From NCBI GenBank assembly GCA_030527385.1, contig JAUNAY010000040.1:1-9915 (forward strand): a stretch of 9,915 nucleotides of DNA, in the 5' to 3' direction. The notes under the pieces are model-generated. The model saw only the letters and a program-made list of their open reading frames with translations. It searched no databases and was not told the origin of the DNA. Each line of letters begins with the position of its first letter. Within the stretch, counting starts at the first letter, position 1. Below, in pieces: positions 7,562 through 9,915 of this stretch. This DNA is from Fusobacterium sp. GTDB lineage: Bacteria > Fusobacteriota > Fusobacteriia > Fusobacteriales > Fusobacteriaceae. A program made the translations under genes and the position numbers.

Positions 7562-8785
7562 ATGGGATCAAAATTACTAATGAGATTATCTCTTGTTGTA
7601 GTTGTAGTGATAGGGGCTATATGGCTTAGCTTTTTTAAACCAACTAAACTAGGACTTGATTTAAAAGGTGGAGTGTATGTAGTTCTTGAAGCTGTACCAG
7701 AAGAGGGAGTAACTCTTGATGATTCTGCTATGAATAGACTTATTGAAGTACTAGATAGAAGAATAAACGGACTTGGAGTTGCAGAATCAGTGGTTCAAAA
7801 AGCTGGAAACAACAGAGTTATAATAGAACTTCCAGGAATAAGCAATACAGAAGATGCTATTAAAATGATAGGTAAAACAGCACTTCTTGAATTTAAGCTT
7901 GAAAATCCAGATGGAACTTTAGGTGAAACATTATTGACAGGTGGAGCATTAAAAAAAGCTGATGTTTCACACGATAATTTGGGAAGACCTCAAATCCAAT
8001 TTGAGATGAACCAAGAGGGAGCAATAAAATTTGCTGAAATTACAAGAAATAATATAGGAAGAAAGTTAGCAATTACACTAGATGGAAAGGTTCAAACAGC
8101 ACCGATGATAAACTCTGAAATTCCTAGTGGAAATGGAGTTATTACAGGAAATTATACTTTAGAAGAAGCTAAAGCAACAGCTACTCTTTTAAATGCAGGA
8201 GCTTTACCAGTAAAAGCTGAAATTGTAGAAACAAGAACAGTAGGGGCATCACTTGGTGATGAATCAATAGCTCAAAGTAAACAAGCAGCAATGTTCGCAA
8301 TGGCTTTAATTGGAATATTTATGCTTATATTTTATAGACTTCCAGGTATAGTGGCTGATATTGCTTTAGTTATATTTGGACTTATAACTTTTGGATCTTT
8401 AAACTTTATAGATGCAACACTTACATTACCAGGTATAGCAGGACTTATCTTGTCAGCAGGAATGGCAGTAGATGCTAACGTTATTATATTTGAAAGAATA
8501 AAAGAGGAATTAAAATTAGGTAATACAGTTCGTAATGCAATAGATGCAGGATTTAGTAAAGGATTTGTAGCTATTTTTGACTCTAACCTTACAACATTGA
8601 TAATAACAACAATCTTATTTACTTTTGGAACTGGACCAGTAAAAGGATTTGCAGTAACATTGACAATAGGTACATTAGCATCAATGTTTACAGCTATTAC
8701 AATAACTAAGATTATACTAGTTACTTTTATAAATCTATTTAATCTAAATAGACCAGAATTATTTGGAGTTAGGGGGAAAAAATAA
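7562..8785 (+). CDS. secD: Protein translocase subunit SecD (short form)
   Basis: SecD works with SecF at SecYEG, using the proton or sodium gradient to pull exported proteins through the membrane on the outer side. The protein has 407 residues, much shorter than E. coli SecD (615), so the periplasmic P1 region is reduced, as in many non-proteobacterial SecD proteins. The first membrane helix is at residues about 6-25, followed by the family motif GLDLKGG at 31-37. The periplasmic part contains DRRINGLGVAE (65-75) and the LLNAGALPVKAEIVETRTVG segment (209-228). Five further helices follow from about 243, with the conserved GMAVDANVIIFERIKEE at 300-316. A strong GGAGG (7553-7557) lies four bases before the ATG and fixes the start. 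No yajC gene lies upstream. The stop overlaps the secF start. Confidence 0.97.
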   Translation: MGSKLLMRLSLVVVVVIGAIWLSFFKPTKLGLDLKGGVYVVLEAVPEEGVTLDDSAMNRLIEVLDRRINGLGVAESVVQKAGNNRVIIELPGISNTEDAIKMIGKTALLEFKLENPDGTLGETLLTGGALKKADVSHDNLGRPQIQFEMNQEGAIKFAEITRNNIGRKLAITLDGKVQTAPMINSEIPSGNGVITGNYTLEEAKATATLLNAGALPVKAEIVETRTVGASLGDESIAQSKQAAMFAMALIGIFMLIFYRLPGIVADIALVIFGLITFGSLNFIDATLTLPGIAGLILSAGMAVDANVIIFERIKEELKLGNTVRNAIDAGFSKGFVAIFDSNLTTLIITTILFTFGTGPVKGFAVTLTIGTLASMFTAITITKIILVTFINLFNLNRPELFGVRGKK

Positions 8786-8787
8786 TG
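8771..8787 (+). promoter_or_regulatory. secF ribosome binding site inside secD and TAATG stop/start overlap
   Basis: AGGGGG (8771-8776) lies in the last codons of secD, eight bases before the secF ATG. The secD stop TAA (8783-8785) shares its last A with that ATG, giving TAATG. This arrangement implies translational coupling and near-equal synthesis of the two partners. Confidence 0.8.
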
Positions 8788-9723
8788 CAAATAGAAATTA
8801 TAAAAAATAGTAAAAAGTTTTTAGGTATTTCAGCACTTTTCCTTATAATTTCAATAGTAATTTTCTTTGCTAAAGGATTAAATTATGGAATTGATTTTTC
8901 AGGTGGAAACCTATTTCAGTTAAAATTTGAAAAAGAGATAACTTTAAATCAAATCAATAGCAACTTAGATGAATTAGCTAAAACTATACATCAAGTTAAC
9001 CCAAATAGTAGAAAAGTTCAAATTTCAGAAGATAACACAGTTATTATTAGAACTCCTGAATTAAAAGAAACTCAAAAATCAGAGCTACTTGATAACTTGA
9101 AAAAAATAGGAACTTTTGAAATAGATAAAGAGGAAAAGGTTGGAGCAAGTGTAGGAGAAGAACTAAAAACTTCAGCAATATTAGCTTTAAGTATAGGTGC
9201 AGTCTTAATAATTCTTTATATAACATTTAGATTTGAGTTCACTTTTGCTATTGCAGCAGTACTTGCATTGTTTCACGACTTAATAATAGCAATTGGTGTT
9301 ATATCGCTTCTAGGTTATGAGATAGATACTCCATTCATAGCGGCAATATTAACAATTCTTGGATATTCAATCAATGATACAATAGTAGTATTTGATAGAA
9401 TAAGAGAGAATATGAAACGTAAAAATAGAGGAACTTTTGAAGAGTGCTTAGACAAAAGTGTAAATCAAGTTATGATAAGATCATTAAATACATCAGTGAC
9501 AACTTTATTTGCTATTATAGCAATTCTTGTATTTGGTGGAGATAGTTTAAAAACATTTATTATGACTTTATTAATAGGAATATTAGCAGGAACATATAGT
9601 TCTATATTCATTGCTACTCCATTAGTATATGTTTTTGATAAAAATAAAAAAGGTCCAAATAAAGGATTTAATAGTTTTAAAGAAGAAACTAAAAAACAAG
9701 ATGAAGAGAAAATTTTAGTTTAA
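8785..9723 (+). CDS. secF: Protein translocase subunit SecF
   Basis: SecF is the partner of SecD in the Sec-dependent export machine of the inner membrane. Its 312 residues match the family norm. The first membrane helix is at about 12-29, followed by the GIDFSGG motif (35-41), a periplasmic domain to about 125 and five more helices. Conserved elements are FRFEFTFAIAAVLALFHD (148-165), GYEIDTPFIAAILTILGYS (177-195) with INDTIVVFDRIREN after it, RSLNTSVTT (232-240) and AGTYSSIFIATPLVY (268-282). The tail is short, charged and probably cytoplasmic (KKQDEEKILV). It is the last gene of the run; the next gene follows only after a 127-base gap that contains a hairpin. Confidence 0.97.
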   Translation: MQIEIIKNSKKFLGISALFLIISIVIFFAKGLNYGIDFSGGNLFQLKFEKEITLNQINSNLDELAKTIHQVNPNSRKVQISEDNTVIIRTPELKETQKSELLDNLKKIGTFEIDKEEKVGASVGEELKTSAILALSIGAVLIILYITFRFEFTFAIAAVLALFHDLIIAIGVISLLGYEIDTPFIAAILTILGYSINDTIVVFDRIRENMKRKNRGTFEECLDKSVNQVMIRSLNTSVTTLFAIIAILVFGGDSLKTFIMTLLIGILAGTYSSIFIATPLVYVFDKNKKGPNKGFNSFKEETKKQDEEKILV

Positions 9724-9739
9724 TAATAAAATAAAAAGA

Positions 9740-9769
9740 TTGGTCTAAATATAAAAATTAATATATAAT
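9740..9769 (+). promoter_or_regulatory. Candidate sigma70-type promoter upstream of alr
   Basis: A perfect -10 box TATAAT is at 9764-9769, and TTGGTC at 9740-9745, matching the -35 consensus only in its TTG, lies 18 bases upstream. The predicted start point is near 9776, inside the left arm of the following hairpin. The region is so AT-rich that chance -10 matches are common, so support is moderate. Confidence 0.45.
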
Positions 9770-9772
9770 ATA

Positions 9773-9812
9773 AGAGGGCAACTGCAAATGATTAAATTTA
9801 AAGTCGCCCTCT
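9773..9812 (+). terminator. GC-rich hairpin between secF and alr (terminator or leader structure)
   Basis: AGAGGGCAACT (9773-9783) pairs with AGTCGCCCTCT (9802-9812): ten of eleven pairs, with one A/C mismatch. The inner AAAT/ATTT (9786-9789 with 9796-9799) could extend it past a small interior loop. Such a GC block stands out in this AT-rich DNA. It is well placed to end the secF transcript, but it is followed by AAAATTTTACTT rather than a long T run, so an alternative role as a 5' leader hairpin of the alr transcript is also plausible. Confidence 0.5.
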
Positions 9813-9814
9813 AA
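9788..9814 (+). CDS. Possible eight-codon leader ORF (MIKFKVAL)
   Basis: An ATG at 9788 opens eight codons ending in TAA at 9812-9814. GAGGG (9774-9778) lies nine bases upstream and could serve as its ribosome binding site. That site is in the left arm of the hairpin, and the last codons lie in the right arm. ORFs this short arise easily by chance, so this is only a candidate. Confidence 0.15.
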   Translation: MIKFKVAL

Positions 9815-9837
9815 AATTTTACTTAATCGAAATATAG

Positions 9838-9844
9838 AAAGGGA
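9838..9844 (+). promoter_or_regulatory. Ribosome binding site of alr
   Basis: AAAGGGA lies six bases before the ATG at 9851 and supports that start codon. Confidence 0.7.
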
Positions 9845-9850
9845 ACAAAA

Positions 9851-9915
9851 ATGAGAGCTTGGTTAGAAATAGATACAGATAATCTTAATTATAATATTGA
9901 TAAAATTAGAGAAAA
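9851..9915 (+). CDS. alr: Alanine racemase, N-terminal start (3' end outside window)
   Basis: Only 21 codons are visible. The start (MRAWLEIDTDNLNYNIDKIR) matches the well-conserved beginning of alanine racemases, where RAW.EID..L..N precedes the barrel that carries the PLP-binding lysine (outside the window). The enzyme interconverts L- and D-alanine and supplies D-alanine for peptidoglycan. A good ribosome binding site supports the start. It probably has its own promoter in the preceding gap. The related PLP-barrel families begin differently, so the assignment is likely but rests on few residues. Confidence 0.8.
   Translation, partial: MRAWLEIDTDNLNYNIDKIRE

Noticed and set aside
8332..8790. 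Long open frame of 152 codons on the - strand opposite secD
   Set aside because: It lies wholly opposite the conserved membrane part of secD, resembles no family, and has no proper ribosome binding site. It is a shadow of the low stop density opposite this AT-biased gene.
1..9915. A defence, phage or mobile-element system
   Set aside because: All genes are recognisable core functions in one orientation. No transposase, integrase, terminal inverted repeats, target duplications or composition shift were seen.

Overview
The window is a stretch of chromosomal housekeeping DNA from a low-GC bacterium with two membranes. It is about 30% GC by eye, with A/T-rich third positions and arginine written mostly as AGA. 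A Fusobacterium-like organism fits best: Firmicutes-like codon use and an alaS-ruvX pair sit beside genes for lipopolysaccharide (LPS) export. The genus is an inference from composition and gene content; no database was searched.

All genes are on the + strand. From left to right: the 3' part of mutS (mismatch repair ATPase); a very long LptC/OstA-type envelope protein of 896 residues; lptB (LPS export ATPase); alaS (alanyl-tRNA synthetase); ruvX/yqgF (RNase H-fold nuclease family); secD and secF (Sec translocon accessory subunits); and, after a 127-base gap, the first 21 codons of an alanine racemase gene (alr). From mutS to secF no gap exceeds 22 bases, secD and secF overlap by one base, and I see no terminator, so this looks like one long transcription unit mixing DNA repair, LPS transport, translation and protein export. 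The only sizeable non-coding stretch is 9724-9850, which holds a candidate promoter, a GC-rich hairpin, a possible eight-codon leader ORF and the alr ribosome binding site.

In functional terms, LptB would power LPS extraction from the inner membrane, and the 896-residue protein, anchored by one N-terminal helix, would carry LPS across the periplasm. SecD and SecF assist export of outer-membrane and periplasmic proteins. AlaS and Alr share alanine chemistry: tRNA charging, and D-alanine for peptidoglycan.

Two signals go beyond routine annotation. First, the LptC-like protein can be laid out as about 24 consecutive units of about 30 residues, suggesting one chain that combines the jobs of LptC and several LptA subunits. 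Second, the tetranucleotide CATG is absent from the whole window, although palindromes of identical base composition (GATC, CTAG, GTAC) each occur roughly 12 to 20 times. Histidine codon choice follows the same rule. This suggests past or present selection by a CATG-specific restriction system. No mobile element, CRISPR array, tRNA or rRNA was seen.
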